From Wenyingzhuangia marina (GTDB lineage Bacteria > Bacteroidota > Bacteroidia > Flavobacteriales > Flavobacteriaceae), in assembly GCF_900130035.1 (NCBI RefSeq), contig NZ_FQXQ01000002.1, forward strand, positions 558,001-622,000: a stretch of 64,000 nucleotides of DNA. Direction: 5' to 3'. The notes beneath the pieces are model-generated. The model was not told where the DNA came from. It made no database searches and saw nothing but the letters and a program-made list of their open reading frames with translations. The translations under genes were made by a program, and so were the position numbers. Each line of letters starts with the position of its first letter. Positions within the stretch are counted from its first letter, which is position 1. Shown here piece after piece: positions 1 through 8,636 of this stretch.

Positions 1-979
1 CTGGAGACCTAAAAACTGTTTCATTGGCAACTTTTCTATAATATACTACAGGCTTGTCATTTTTTTCTCCGGTAACTACAATGTTATGTTTTCCTGCTGT
101 TAGTCTAACAAATGTACTGGTTGTTGGTGGTAACCAATGATTCTTAAAGTTAAACACCTCTTTACCATCAATTTTTAACTCCCATTTTCTAGCCATTTTT
201 TGACCAACATCTAACAAAATAGCATATTCATCATTCTCTTTAATAGTAAAACTTCCAGTAAACACACCATCTTGTCGGGTTTCCTTTTGTGTACCATTGG
301 TAGTGGTAACATCAATGCTAATAGACTCTCCTCTTATCCCAGATGATTTTAAATTAACAACAGAATCTGCTGGATTAAAATCAGTAAGACCATAATTGTG
401 CCATAGCAAACCATAGCCTTTACTTGACATAATAAATGGAATAGCAATTTGTGTATTTACCTGAGTTAATCTTCTAGGCAGTCCTTTAATATTCAAATGT
501 CCATCTTGAAACTGACCAGTACCAAAGATATATTCTTCAGGTAATGTACTAAAACCTTGTTCTACAATATAACATGACTCACCTTGTACTGAACTTGGCT
601 TAAGAATACGTCCTTTGGGTTTTTCGCTTAAAAAAACGTTTCCTTTGGAATTTCGATAAGACAATGTTCCACTTTTTTTATCTACTACCACAGTCATTTT
701 TGACATAGCAATTTCAATTCCTGAATTGGATTCCGAAACCTTAAAGTCAGGCAGGTTAACTTTTGAAGTAAAAACTAATTCAGGAATTTGACTTTTCATT
801 TCCAAAGCATATTGAACTCTTACGGTATTTTCGGCTAGAGGACTCAAATGTAGTTCTCCTTTTTCAAGAGTTATAACTACTTTATCGTTATGTTTTTTAT
901 ACCCCTTAACCACTTGTCCAATAGAAAATATTGGAGTAAGTAAGACAAATAGAATTGTTATTTGCTTCATTTTTTTCAT
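1..979 (-). CDS. GH31 family glycoside hydrolase with PA14-like insert, partial (N-terminal part)
   Basis: Open reading frame entering from the left edge; the 326 N-terminal codons are present and the catalytic barrel lies outside. It begins MKKMKQ with a hydrophobic signal peptide ending near IFSIGQ; a second ATG at 970 is possible. Residues about 25-190 look like the N-terminal beta-sandwich of GH31, with the family-typical stretches EEYIFGTGQF and SSKGYGLLWHNYG. Residues about 230-310 (DGVFTGSFTIKENDEYAILL, then KIDGKEVF and LTAGKHNI) look like a PA14 domain inserted there, as known in Bacteroides alpha-xylosidases of xyloglucan loci. An alpha-xylosidase or alpha-glucosidase is therefore likely, but specificity is inferred. 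It is the last visible gene of the SusCD transcription unit, 109 bp after susD and behind a hairpin. Confidence 0.75.
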   Translation of the reverse strand, partial: MKKMKQITILFVLLTPIFSIGQVVKGYKKHNDKVVITLEKGELHLSPLAENTVRVQYALEMKSQIPELVFTSKVNLPDFKVSESNSGIEIAMSKMTVVVDKKSGTLSYRNSKGNVFLSEKPKGRILKPSSVQGESCYIVEQGFSTLPEEYIFGTGQFQDGHLNIKGLPRRLTQVNTQIAIPFIMSSKGYGLLWHNYGLTDFNPADSVVNLKSSGIRGESISIDVTTTNGTQKETRQDGVFTGSFTIKENDEYAILLDVGQKMARKWELKIDGKEVFNFKNHWLPPTTSTFVRLTAGKHNIVVTGEKNDKPVVYYRKVANETVFRSP

Positions 980-1044
980 TTAATCTTTATCTAGAATTCT
1001 AAAAAAAAGCCACTTATACTATGATATTTTTTTATATTACTACT

Positions 1045-1080
1045 TAAAAAAATCATTTCCTGTTTTTTAAGCAGGAAATG
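1045..1080 (-). terminator. Hairpin with T-run between susD and GH31 gene
   Basis: Inverted repeat catttcctg (1054-1062) / caggaaatg (1072-1080) with a 9-nt loop. On the minus strand it is followed by a run of T (A on plus, 1047-1053). It lies directly behind the susD stop, so it may end most susCD transcripts or attenuate read-through into the GH31 gene. Confidence 0.55.
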
Positions 1081-1088
1081 AAAAATAA

Positions 1089-2735
1089 TTAATTAGGATA
1101 TCCAGTATTTTGAGTCAATTTAGTATTGACATTTCTTTCTGCCTGAGGAATAGGCCATAATTCATTTACTCCTTCAACAAAATTTCTTTTTTGATACATC
1201 AAATAGCCATCTTCATCAACATCAAAAGCAGTGTAATTAGCAGGATCATTTGTTAATTTCATACCTGTAAACTGACGATTCAATTTCTCGGCAGCAACTC
1301 CCCATCTTAGAATATCATAGTAATGAAGTCCTTCAAAAGCAAACTCTACCTCGCGCTCCATTCTAATTTTATTTCGTAATTCGGTTGGATTTGTTGTTGT
1401 TATTGCTGGCATATTAACATCTGCTCTTGATCTCACTTTATTAATTGTTTCATCTAATAATGCCTGATTTATAGCTTCACCTGCTTCTAATTTAGACTCT
1501 AAATAACTCAATAACACTTCAGCATAACGAATAATACTCCAATTTCCTCCATAATTCATTAGATTCCCACCTGTAAATGAAGGATCCATGAATTTATTAA
1601 TACAATAGCCACTCCAGTTGTATCTGGTAAACCTATCAGGAGAATTACTATCTGGTCTGCTTACAAATGTTTTTCCTTGAAACACCGTTCTGTCCGAAAT
1701 CATAATGGTATAATCTAACCTGGGATCTCTATTGTTATATGGATTTGCAGGATCAAATAAAGGAGATTCATCGATGCTTAAACCATCTGTACATTCATAT
1801 TGTTTTACTAATTCATTGTAAGGAGAAAACTGATGCCAACCACCATAAGCCTCTGGATAAAGATACTGAGGTAGAACATGTCCATACACATCTTCCTGGT
1901 ACTGAGTGGTAAGAATAAATTCTTTATTTATTTCATTATTAGCATTAAACATCGTTTCAAAACTAGCATTTAAAGTGTAAGCCTCACTATCTATAATTTT
2001 TTTATAAGTAATAGCTGCTGGACCCCATTTTTTATTAGCCATTTGAACACGCCCTAAAATTGCTAATGCTGCTCCTGAGGTAATACGCCCATCTTCAGTT
2101 GTTGGTCTTGTTGATGGTAAATTGAGAGCACTTTCTTCTAATTCTGCTTCAACAAAATCCATGATTTCTGTTTTAGAAGTACGTGGTATGTTATTAGCCT
2201 CATCAACTGTTAAAACTTTTGTAGTAAACGGTACATCTGAAAAGAAAAAAGCTAAATTAAAGTATTGATATGCTCTTATCGTTCTAATCTCACTTTTCAT
2301 TATTGCCTTAGTATTTTCATCCATTACAATATCATCAATATGAAATAGGAAATTATTACAAGCTGTAATTTTTCTATAAGAGTTGTCCCAATAGGCTTCT
2401 ACAGTCCCATTAGTTGGATCTAACGTTCCATCTGTAAAACGATCCGGAATCAATTCTTTTTCAGAACCAAGACCTGCCATAAAATCAAGATAAATAATTC
2501 CTCTGGCAGTCCAAAAATCTTCTCCATTCCATGCTCCTCCATTGTTGTAACAACCTGCCAACGCTAGTTTTGCATCAGATTCTGATTTCCAAAAAGTAGC
2601 ATCAGAAACTTTATCAAGCGGGTTTTTATCAAAGAAATCATCCGAACAGGCACTATTTGAGACAACAAGTACAAATAGGCAAAACTTTAGAGCCACGCTT
2701 CTAATGTTTCGATATTTTTTAATAGTAGTAATCAT
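1089..2735 (-). CDS. SusD/RagB family nutrient-binding outer membrane lipoprotein
   Basis: The 548-residue product has a lipoprotein signal peptide with Cys30 in SNSACSDDFF, a SusD-like N-terminal half (FFDKNPLDKVSDATFWKSES, TPR-like helices at about 130-230) and the RagB/SusD C-terminal region with IRYAEVLLSYLESK and the ending ELWPIPQAERN. Length and order fit the family. SusD proteins cap the SusC barrel at the cell surface and bind the glycan. The gene lies 30 bp behind susC and the two must be co-transcribed. The ligand is not readable from sequence; neighbours (GH31, GH115, GH43) suggest a xylan-type or other xylose- and glucuronate-containing polysaccharide. Confidence 0.95.
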   Translation of the reverse strand: MITTIKKYRNIRSVALKFCLFVLVVSNSACSDDFFDKNPLDKVSDATFWKSESDAKLALAGCYNNGGAWNGEDFWTARGIIYLDFMAGLGSEKELIPDRFTDGTLDPTNGTVEAYWDNSYRKITACNNFLFHIDDIVMDENTKAIMKSEIRTIRAYQYFNLAFFFSDVPFTTKVLTVDEANNIPRTSKTEIMDFVEAELEESALNLPSTRPTTEDGRITSGAALAILGRVQMANKKWGPAAITYKKIIDSEAYTLNASFETMFNANNEINKEFILTTQYQEDVYGHVLPQYLYPEAYGGWHQFSPYNELVKQYECTDGLSIDESPLFDPANPYNNRDPRLDYTIMISDRTVFQGKTFVSRPDSNSPDRFTRYNWSGYCINKFMDPSFTGGNLMNYGGNWSIIRYAEVLLSYLESKLEAGEAINQALLDETINKVRSRADVNMPAITTTNPTELRNKIRMEREVEFAFEGLHYYDILRWGVAAEKLNRQFTGMKLTNDPANYTAFDVDEDGYLMYQKRNFVEGVNELWPIPQAERNVNTKLTQNTGYPN

Positions 2736-2765
2736 AATTTTATATTTTTTAACAAATTAGTATCT

Positions 2766-5700
2766 CTAAAAATTTAAGTTTAATCCTAAAGTATATACAC
2801 TAGTGATAGGATAAAAAGGACTATTATCACCAGTTGACTGGCTCATTTCAGGATCCCATCCTTTGTAGAAACTATTAAATGTATGAAGGTTTTGACCCGT
2901 TACATATATTCTTAATTTTTGGATTTTTAATGCATCCAATAAAGGTTTTGGGAAATTATATCCTATTTGTACATTCTTAATTCTTAAAAAACTTGCATTT
3001 CTATCCCAAAATGTAGAAGGTCTGATAGTACCACTTCCTTGATTAAGACTCGTTAATTTTATGTATTCAGCATTAGGATCCGGATTTTCTTCTGTCCATC
3101 TGTTATCGGCCTGCCACTGTTGTATCTGTCCGCCATTATAAAAAGCATAGGCTTGATAAGCACCAATTTGTCTGTTAAAACCAGCTAAACCTTGTAAAAG
3201 AACAGAGATATCAAAACCTTTATAATCTGCCTGTAAATTAGCTCCAAAAGAATATTTTGGAAAATAACTACCTATCACTTTTCGATCATAAGTAGCATCT
3301 ACTTTCCCATCAGGAACACCATCAGGACCACTAATGTCTTTGTATTTTACAAATCCTGGTTCAGCTGCATAGGGTTGAGTAGGATAATTAGCAACATCAT
3401 TAGCATCTACAAATAAGCCATCAGCTACATAACCGTAAGTTGAATTTACAGAATGGCCTACAAATAAACCTCTGTTTATATCCTGATTTAAACCAGTTGA
3501 TAATTTAGTAACTCTATTATTGGTGTAAGAAAAATTAGGGGATATACTAAAATTAACATCTCCTATTTTATCCTGATAATTCAATAAAACTTCAAAACCT
3601 GAGTTTCTCACTTCTCCTGCATTTACAGTAGAAGGATTAAGTCCTAATACACCCGAAACACTTACTACATCTAAAATATCGGAAGTAATTTTGTCAAAAT
3701 AATCAAACACCATACTAAATTTTCCGTCAAATAAGTTAACATCCAAACCTAAATCAGTAACTGTAGTAGTTTCCCAGCTAATGTTAGCATTCGATAATGT
3801 TGATAATCTGGCTCCTGAAACAAGGCTTCCGCCAAATGTATAATTCTGACCTAAATCAATAACATTTTGATAGGGATAATTCCCTATATTTTGATTTCCA
3901 AGTTGTCCCCAGGATGCTCTGAATTTCAAATTATCTATCCATTTCACCTCTTTTAAGAAATTCTCTTCAGATACTTTCCATCCTGCTGATACTGATGGGA
4001 AAAAGCCCCATCTACCATCAGTAATAAATCTTGATGTTCCATCATAACGACCATTTACTTCAAACAAATAGCGATCGTTGAATGAATAATTAATTCTACC
4101 AAAATAAGATCTTAACCCCCACTCACCAGCTGAACCGGAATTCTGCATATTACTTGATGAGCCAGCATTGATTTCATACAATAGATTATTAGGAAAATCA
4201 TCTCGATAACCTGAAACGAATTCAGAGTGAAATTCTTCCTGAGAAAATCCTGCTAAAGCTGCTATACTGTGCTTATCAACATTTACTGCATATTTTAAAA
4301 GAGATTGTAATGTAATGGTATTATCAAAACCAGAACTTACTCTAAGACTATTAGGTCCTACATACTTATTAGCATCAAATTGAAGATCTGAAAGGAATTC
4401 TTTATCACGATAGTTAGTGTAACGATATCCAACTTTACCACTTAACGTAAAGTTTTTCATAAAATCCCACGCTAATTCAGTTCCTCCTAAAAATAATTTA
4501 TTTTTTCGGTTGGTAAAAGACTCGCTGTCTAACCAAGCCTGAGGACTGTAATTATCCTGATAACCATAAGTCCCATCGGATTTTTTACCAGCAAAAATGG
4601 GTCCTTGCCTCACTGCAAAATTCATCATGTTTGTCATGTCCCCACCTATGTGACGAGGCTCTTCAGTATTTGCAGAATACCCGCTTAGATTTGCAGTAAG
4701 TTTTAAATTCTTCTTTATTTGGCTATCAAAATTCAACTGAAAATTATATCTTTTATAATTATTTTCAGCTATTATTCCGTCCTGATCAAGGTATCCTAAA
4801 GAGAATAGATAAGAATTTTTTTCGTCTCCTCCACTAAAACTAAAATTATGACTCATTTGTAATCCTGAACCCGATTTCAAAAGATTTTTTAAATGGGGAA
4901 CATTTGGATAATTATCCGGATCTGATTGATTTCTAAATTTTTCTATTTCAGCATCAGTGTAAGAAGGACCACTGTTCATATTTGCATTGGCTTCATTACG
5001 CAAAGTTGCATAAGTTGCCGAATCAACAAAATCTGGCAATGCAGTTACTTTTTGTGTTCCAATATATCCATTATAAGATACTGTCAATTCTCCTTTTCTG
5101 CCTCTTTTAGTTTCAATAAGGATTACTCCATTTGCTGCACGAGTTCCATAAATAGAAGCCGATGCCGCATCTTTTAATACAGAGATACTTTTAATGTTAT
5201 TTGGATCAACATCATTTAAGGAACCCGCAAGTCCATCAATTAAAACCAAAGGATCATTTCCTGCTCCAGAAAATGTACCTATTCCTCTCAAACGAATGGA
5301 AGCGCCATCGTTTCCAGGACGTCCTGAACCTTGTTGTACAGTTACACCACTTGCCAAACCAGATAAGGCTTGTGAAGCTTGAGTGATAGGTCGATTTTCT
5401 ATTTCTTTTGATGAAATTGAACTAACCGATCCCGTTAAGTTGACTTTCTTTTGGGTACCATAACCAACCAGAACTATCTCATCAAGACTTGCCATATCAG
5501 AAGCTAAAATAATAGTTAGACTTTTTTCAGAGCCTAATTGAATTTCTTTTGAAATATATCCAACATAAGAAACAACTAAAATAGCTTGATCATTAACATT
5601 CAAATTAAAATCCCCATCAAAACTAGTAATGACACCATTATTTGTTCCTTTTTCAACAACAGTTGCTCCTGGTAAAGGTTGGCCTTCAGTATCCAATATC

Positions 5701-6113
5701 ACTCCTGAAATTTGATGCTTTTTTTGCTGAGCAACTGATTTTATAAACCTCTCCTTAATAACAATAGAATTGTCTTTAGTAATAAGAATTTTAAAATTTC
5801 CTTTTGATAAACTTTTGTTCAACAAATCATTTGTTAAAATAACGCCTCTCTTAACACTAACTTTAGGTAAATTATCAAACAAGCCAGTTTCATAAAAAAA
5901 ATTATATTCTGTCTGATTCCTAATTATATCAAACACCTGATCTACAGTAAGAATCTGATCAATATCAATCTTTATTTTGGAGTTCTGAGCTACTATAGTA
6001 TTAGGTGAGAAAGAAAAAACTGTAGTGCAAAAAAGAAAAACAAACATTTTCATAATTATCAACAATAATCCTTTTCTCCATTTACAAAAGGAGTTTATAC
6101 ATTTAATTTTCAT
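2766..6113 (-). CDS. SusC/RagA family TonB-dependent outer membrane transporter with N-terminal STN signalling domain
   Basis: 1115 residues. After a signal peptide (hydrophobic about 15-42) there is a secretin/TonB short N-terminal (STN) domain at about 45-115 (IDIDQILTVDQVFDIIRNQT), a carboxypeptidase-regulatory-like beta-sandwich at about 133-205 (ISGVILDTEGQPLPGATV), a plug at about 215-330 (DEIVLVGYGTQKK, ending ANGVILIETKRG) and a beta barrel to the C terminus. It imports oligosaccharides across the outer membrane with energy from TonB. The STN domain is the part that, in FecA-like systems, contacts the periplasmic FecR domain; the FecR and ECF sigma genes lie directly upstream, so this protein probably also senses its substrate and switches on the locus. 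Confidence 0.95.
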   Translation of the reverse strand: MKIKCINSFCKWRKGLLLIIMKMFVFLFCTTVFSFSPNTIVAQNSKIKIDIDQILTVDQVFDIIRNQTEYNFFYETGLFDNLPKVSVKRGVILTNDLLNKSLSKGNFKILITKDNSIVIKERFIKSVAQQKKHQISGVILDTEGQPLPGATVVEKGTNNGVITSFDGDFNLNVNDQAILVVSYVGYISKEIQLGSEKSLTIILASDMASLDEIVLVGYGTQKKVNLTGSVSSISSKEIENRPITQASQALSGLASGVTVQQGSGRPGNDGASIRLRGIGTFSGAGNDPLVLIDGLAGSLNDVDPNNIKSISVLKDAASASIYGTRAANGVILIETKRGRKGELTVSYNGYIGTQKVTALPDFVDSATYATLRNEANANMNSGPSYTDAEIEKFRNQSDPDNYPNVPHLKNLLKSGSGLQMSHNFSFSGGDEKNSYLFSLGYLDQDGIIAENNYKRYNFQLNFDSQIKKNLKLTANLSGYSANTEEPRHIGGDMTNMMNFAVRQGPIFAGKKSDGTYGYQDNYSPQAWLDSESFTNRKNKLFLGGTELAWDFMKNFTLSGKVGYRYTNYRDKEFLSDLQFDANKYVGPNSLRVSSGFDNTITLQSLLKYAVNVDKHSIAALAGFSQEEFHSEFVSGYRDDFPNNLLYEINAGSSSNMQNSGSAGEWGLRSYFGRINYSFNDRYLFEVNGRYDGTSRFITDGRWGFFPSVSAGWKVSEENFLKEVKWIDNLKFRASWGQLGNQNIGNYPYQNVIDLGQNYTFGGSLVSGARLSTLSNANISWETTTVTDLGLDVNLFDGKFSMVFDYFDKITSDILDVVSVSGVLGLNPSTVNAGEVRNSGFEVLLNYQDKIGDVNFSISPNFSYTNNRVTKLSTGLNQDINRGLFVGHSVNSTYGYVADGLFVDANDVANYPTQPYAAEPGFVKYKDISGPDGVPDGKVDATYDRKVIGSYFPKYSFGANLQADYKGFDISVLLQGLAGFNRQIGAYQAYAFYNGGQIQQWQADNRWTEENPDPNAEYIKLTSLNQGSGTIRPSTFWDRNASFLRIKNVQIGYNFPKPLLDALKIQKLRIYVTGQNLHTFNSFYKGWDPEMSQSTGDNSPFYPITSVYTLGLNLNF

Positions 6114-6180
6114 AAATTTGTGTATTATTTAGTTAGTTAAATTTTTAATTAATTAGTAATAATCTTAAGAGGATAAAGCA

Positions 6181-6204
6181 GTATACTTTGGCCGGTTACA
6201 CTTT
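6181..6204 (-). promoter_or_regulatory. Possible ECF-sigma promoter element: direct repeats upstream of susC
   Basis: On the minus strand the sequence reads AAAGTGTAAC CGGCC AAAGTATAC, two similar 9-10 bp words spaced about 15 bp apart, roughly 70-90 bp ahead of the susC start. No TAnnTTTG box is seen in this 204-bp gap, which fits transcription by the adjacent ECF sigma factor. The role is inference. Confidence 0.3.
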
Positions 6205-6317
6205 GTCCTCATTTTTTTATAGTTTTTTAATCCATATTTTAATAATTTTAAATTAATATCCTTTATTTGAGTGTATTACAAAATACAGAAATCAGGGTTT
6301 TATACTTCCTTTACTCT

Positions 6318-7445
6318 TTACTCAATAATTAAAGTTTTGTCTTTTATTCTATAACCATTTATAGTTGTTGATTTCATTATAGACAAAATTTGTTCAATAT
6401 TTTGACTTTTATTAAAAACACCATTGAATTTAACTGTTTCTAAATTTTTATTTACAAAAACAACCTCTACATTATACCACCTAGAAATAACTTTCATTAT
6501 TTCCCTTAATGATTTTTGTTTAAAACTAAAAACCCCTTTTTTCCAAGATATTTCAGATTTTATGTCTGCTTCATGAACTGAAATATAGTTATTATTCAAA
6601 CTTATAATTGATTGTTGACCTGGTTCTATGTTCCGTTTCAAAACACCATTAGTGACAAACACTTTACCTTCAACCAAAGTTGTATAAACATTATCTTCAT
6701 TTTTATAAGCTTTAATATTAAACTCTGTTCCTATAACCTCAACTTCTTGTGAATGATTCAATACTTTAAATTTTGAACCTTTATGGTCTTCACTAGGAGA
6801 CACATCAAAATAAGCTTCTCCATATACAAGTTCCACTTCTCTTGACAAACCTTCTATAAATTTTACTGGGAATTTCAATTTAGACTCTGAATTTAAAAAC
6901 ACCTGTGTTCCATCAGATAACTTAACAGAAAACTGTCCTCCTCTTGGTACAGTTAAATAATTATAAACCAACTCATCATCTTTCTCTTCTTTATTTTTAT
7001 AAATAATTTCTTCGCCATTACTTGATACATTTTGTGAATTATACAACTTTCCCTTCTCTAATGAAACATCTACTCCGTTCGCTAAAGTTAAAATAGCTTT
7101 ATCTGTTCCTGCTTTTATTTCATTTACCGCTATGACTGTATGATTTTTTATATTCTTTGAGTCTTTTTGAATAAATATATAACCTATAGAAAATAAAACA
7201 GCTATTGAAGCTGCTATTCCATATTTATAAATATTCTTTTCTTGACGACGCTTTTTTAAATCACCGTCAAGTCTTAACCAGCCTTTTTCGATATCAATTA
7301 TATCTAAATCAACATGAATGTGATTTTTAACATATAAAAAATAATCTCTATGAGACTTTGATTCTTTATACCATTCTGAAAAAGTAATTTCCTCTTCTTT
7401 AGTTAGAGTATTGTTAATTTTTTTTATGATTAATTTAAATTCCAT
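6318..7445 (-). CDS. FecR family anti-sigma factor
   Basis: 375 residues. The N-terminal about 75 residues are cytoplasmic and helical (the sigma-binding part), followed by one membrane helix at about 76-95 (YGIAASIAVLFSIGYIFIQ). The FecR domain is at about 165-270 (TVPRGGQFSVKLSDGTQVFL, GEAYFDVSP, VEVIGTEFNIKAY, TTLVEGKVFV) and a DUF4974-like STN-related domain closes the protein at about 305-375 (FSFKQKSLREIMKVISRWYN). Such proteins hold the cognate ECF sigma factor at the inner membrane until the STN domain of the SusC partner signals. The gene sits between the sigma gene (120 bp upstream) and susC (204 bp downstream), the usual order of a Bacteroidota trans-envelope signalling locus. Confidence 0.93.
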   Translation of the reverse strand: MEFKLIIKKINNTLTKEEEITFSEWYKESKSHRDYFLYVKNHIHVDLDIIDIEKGWLRLDGDLKKRRQEKNIYKYGIAASIAVLFSIGYIFIQKDSKNIKNHTVIAVNEIKAGTDKAILTLANGVDVSLEKGKLYNSQNVSSNGEEIIYKNKEEKDDELVYNYLTVPRGGQFSVKLSDGTQVFLNSESKLKFPVKFIEGLSREVELVYGEAYFDVSPSEDHKGSKFKVLNHSQEVEVIGTEFNIKAYKNEDNVYTTLVEGKVFVTNGVLKRNIEPGQQSIISLNNNYISVHEADIKSEISWKKGVFSFKQKSLREIMKVISRWYNVEVVFVNKNLETVKFNGVFNKSQNIEQILSIMKSTTINGYRIKDKTLIIE

Positions 7446-7520
7446 TATTATTCTTTTGTTCGGTCTATATTAATGAGACAACTAATTCCTAAAAAGGGTG
7501 ACAAAAAAAATGAATAATAT

Positions 7521-7550
7521 AAAAAAATCGAATAAAAAATATTTATCCGA
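7521..7550 (-). terminator. Weak hairpin with T-run between sigma factor and fecR genes
   Basis: Arms tcgaataaa (7528-7536) and tttatccga (7542-7550) pair over 9 bp with one G-U pair; on the minus strand seven T follow (7527-7521). The stem is AT-rich, so this may be an attenuator or chance. Confidence 0.3.
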
Positions 7551-7565
7551 CAAAAAAAACAATGT

Positions 7566-8123
7566 TTACTTATGAAACTCCAACAAAAATAGAACAACGG
7601 TTATTGAATTGGTTATAATAGTCTTAGCTCTTCTTAGTTGTGTTTTAACTGTATTTACCGATATTTCTAGTTCAGAAGCTATCTCAGCATATTTATAGTT
7701 TTGTAAAAATTTTAATTTTACAATTAGCTGCATTTTTTCAGGAAGTGAATCTACAATTTTTAAAACTTGATGATATACAATTTTTTTTTCATCTTCATCT
7801 TTTGAATCAAATATATACTCGGTAATAAGTTCTACATTAAAATCCAAATATTCATAATTATCTGTTATTTTAAGTGTTTTTAAAAAATTAAAACACCTAT
7901 TACGAACCATTGTAAAAAGATAACCTCTTAATGAGGTTTCTATTTTTAATTTATCTGCATTTTCCCAAATATAAATAAACACCTCTTGAACAATATCTTC
8001 ACTAGAATCTTTATTAAAAAGATAACCATTAGCATGTCGAACCAATTCTCCATAGTGTCTATCAAAAAAAATTTTAAATACTTTTTTATTACCTTTTTTT
8101 ATTTCTTCAATAATAAGATTCAT
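7566..8123 (-). CDS. ECF-type RNA polymerase sigma factor (sigma-70 family)
   Basis: 185 residues with region 2 at about 10-75 (FKIFFDRHYGELVRHANGYL, SEDIVQEVFIYIWEN) and region 4 at about 118-172 (LPEKMQLIVKLKFLQNYKYA, EISVNTVKTQLRRAK), no region 1 or 3. This is the RpoE-like group that Bacteroidota use to control polysaccharide loci together with FecR. A TAGATTTG box on the minus strand (plus 8138-8131) sits only 8 bp from the start codon, so the message could be almost leaderless. The likely targets are susC and the genes behind it; autoregulation cannot be judged. Confidence 0.93.
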   Translation of the reverse strand: MNLIIEEIKKGNKKVFKIFFDRHYGELVRHANGYLFNKDSSEDIVQEVFIYIWENADKLKIETSLRGYLFTMVRNRCFNFLKTLKITDNYEYLDFNVELITEYIFDSKDEDEKKIVYHQVLKIVDSLPEKMQLIVKLKFLQNYKYAEIASELEISVNTVKTQLRRAKTIITNSITVVLFLLEFHK

Positions 8124-8636
8124 ATGTTGGCAAATCTATTAGAAAAAAAATAATAAAACCTAGAACTTTTACATAAATATTATGTTATACCCGTTGTTCA
8201 TTTAGAAAAAAGTTGTACTTCCAGCTAAATAGCTGTAAATTGAAGTAATAACACTATCAATAAATATGCACAACAGATTTTACAACTCTTAATTCTATTG
8301 GTAAAATCTTAATTTTATTAGAGCAAATGCATCCTAAAACTTTAATTAACAGTTTAAAATTAAATAATGAATCACCGATTTTTTTTTGCCGATTATCCCA
8401 AATATTTTCAATAATAAAAAACCTTACTAATTGTATATAAATTTGGATTGGAAAATCTAGTATAGAAAGACTTATCTTTTAACCTAATTAAAAAACTCAC
8501 TAAAAATTAGTGAGTTTTTTAAATTTCAAATAGTAAAATTGACATATGAAACACGAAAAGAGGAATCACAAAACAATCAGTAATAAAAACGATTGAATAT
8601 TTATAATTTGCTGATGCTTATATAACTTTTGATTTT
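8124..8636. other. Intergenic stretch between the sigma factor gene and the GH115 gene
   Basis: 513 bp without a convincing gene on either strand. It holds the terminator of the GH115 unit at 8491-8519 and a TAnnTTTG-like box (8131-8138, minus) near the sigma factor start. The rest is AT-rich and I see no repeat or small conserved reading frame. Confidence 0.6.
8491..8520 (-). terminator. Rho-independent terminator behind GH43-GH115 unit
   Basis: Arms aaaaactcacta (8491-8502) and tagtgagttttt (8508-8519) form a 12-13 bp stem with a small A-rich loop. T-runs exist on both sides, so it could work in both directions; the only gene running into it is GH115 on the minus strand. Confidence 0.75.

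Noticed and set aside
5194-5386. Plus-strand frames inside susC
   Set aside because: Shadows of the susC coding strand without family features.
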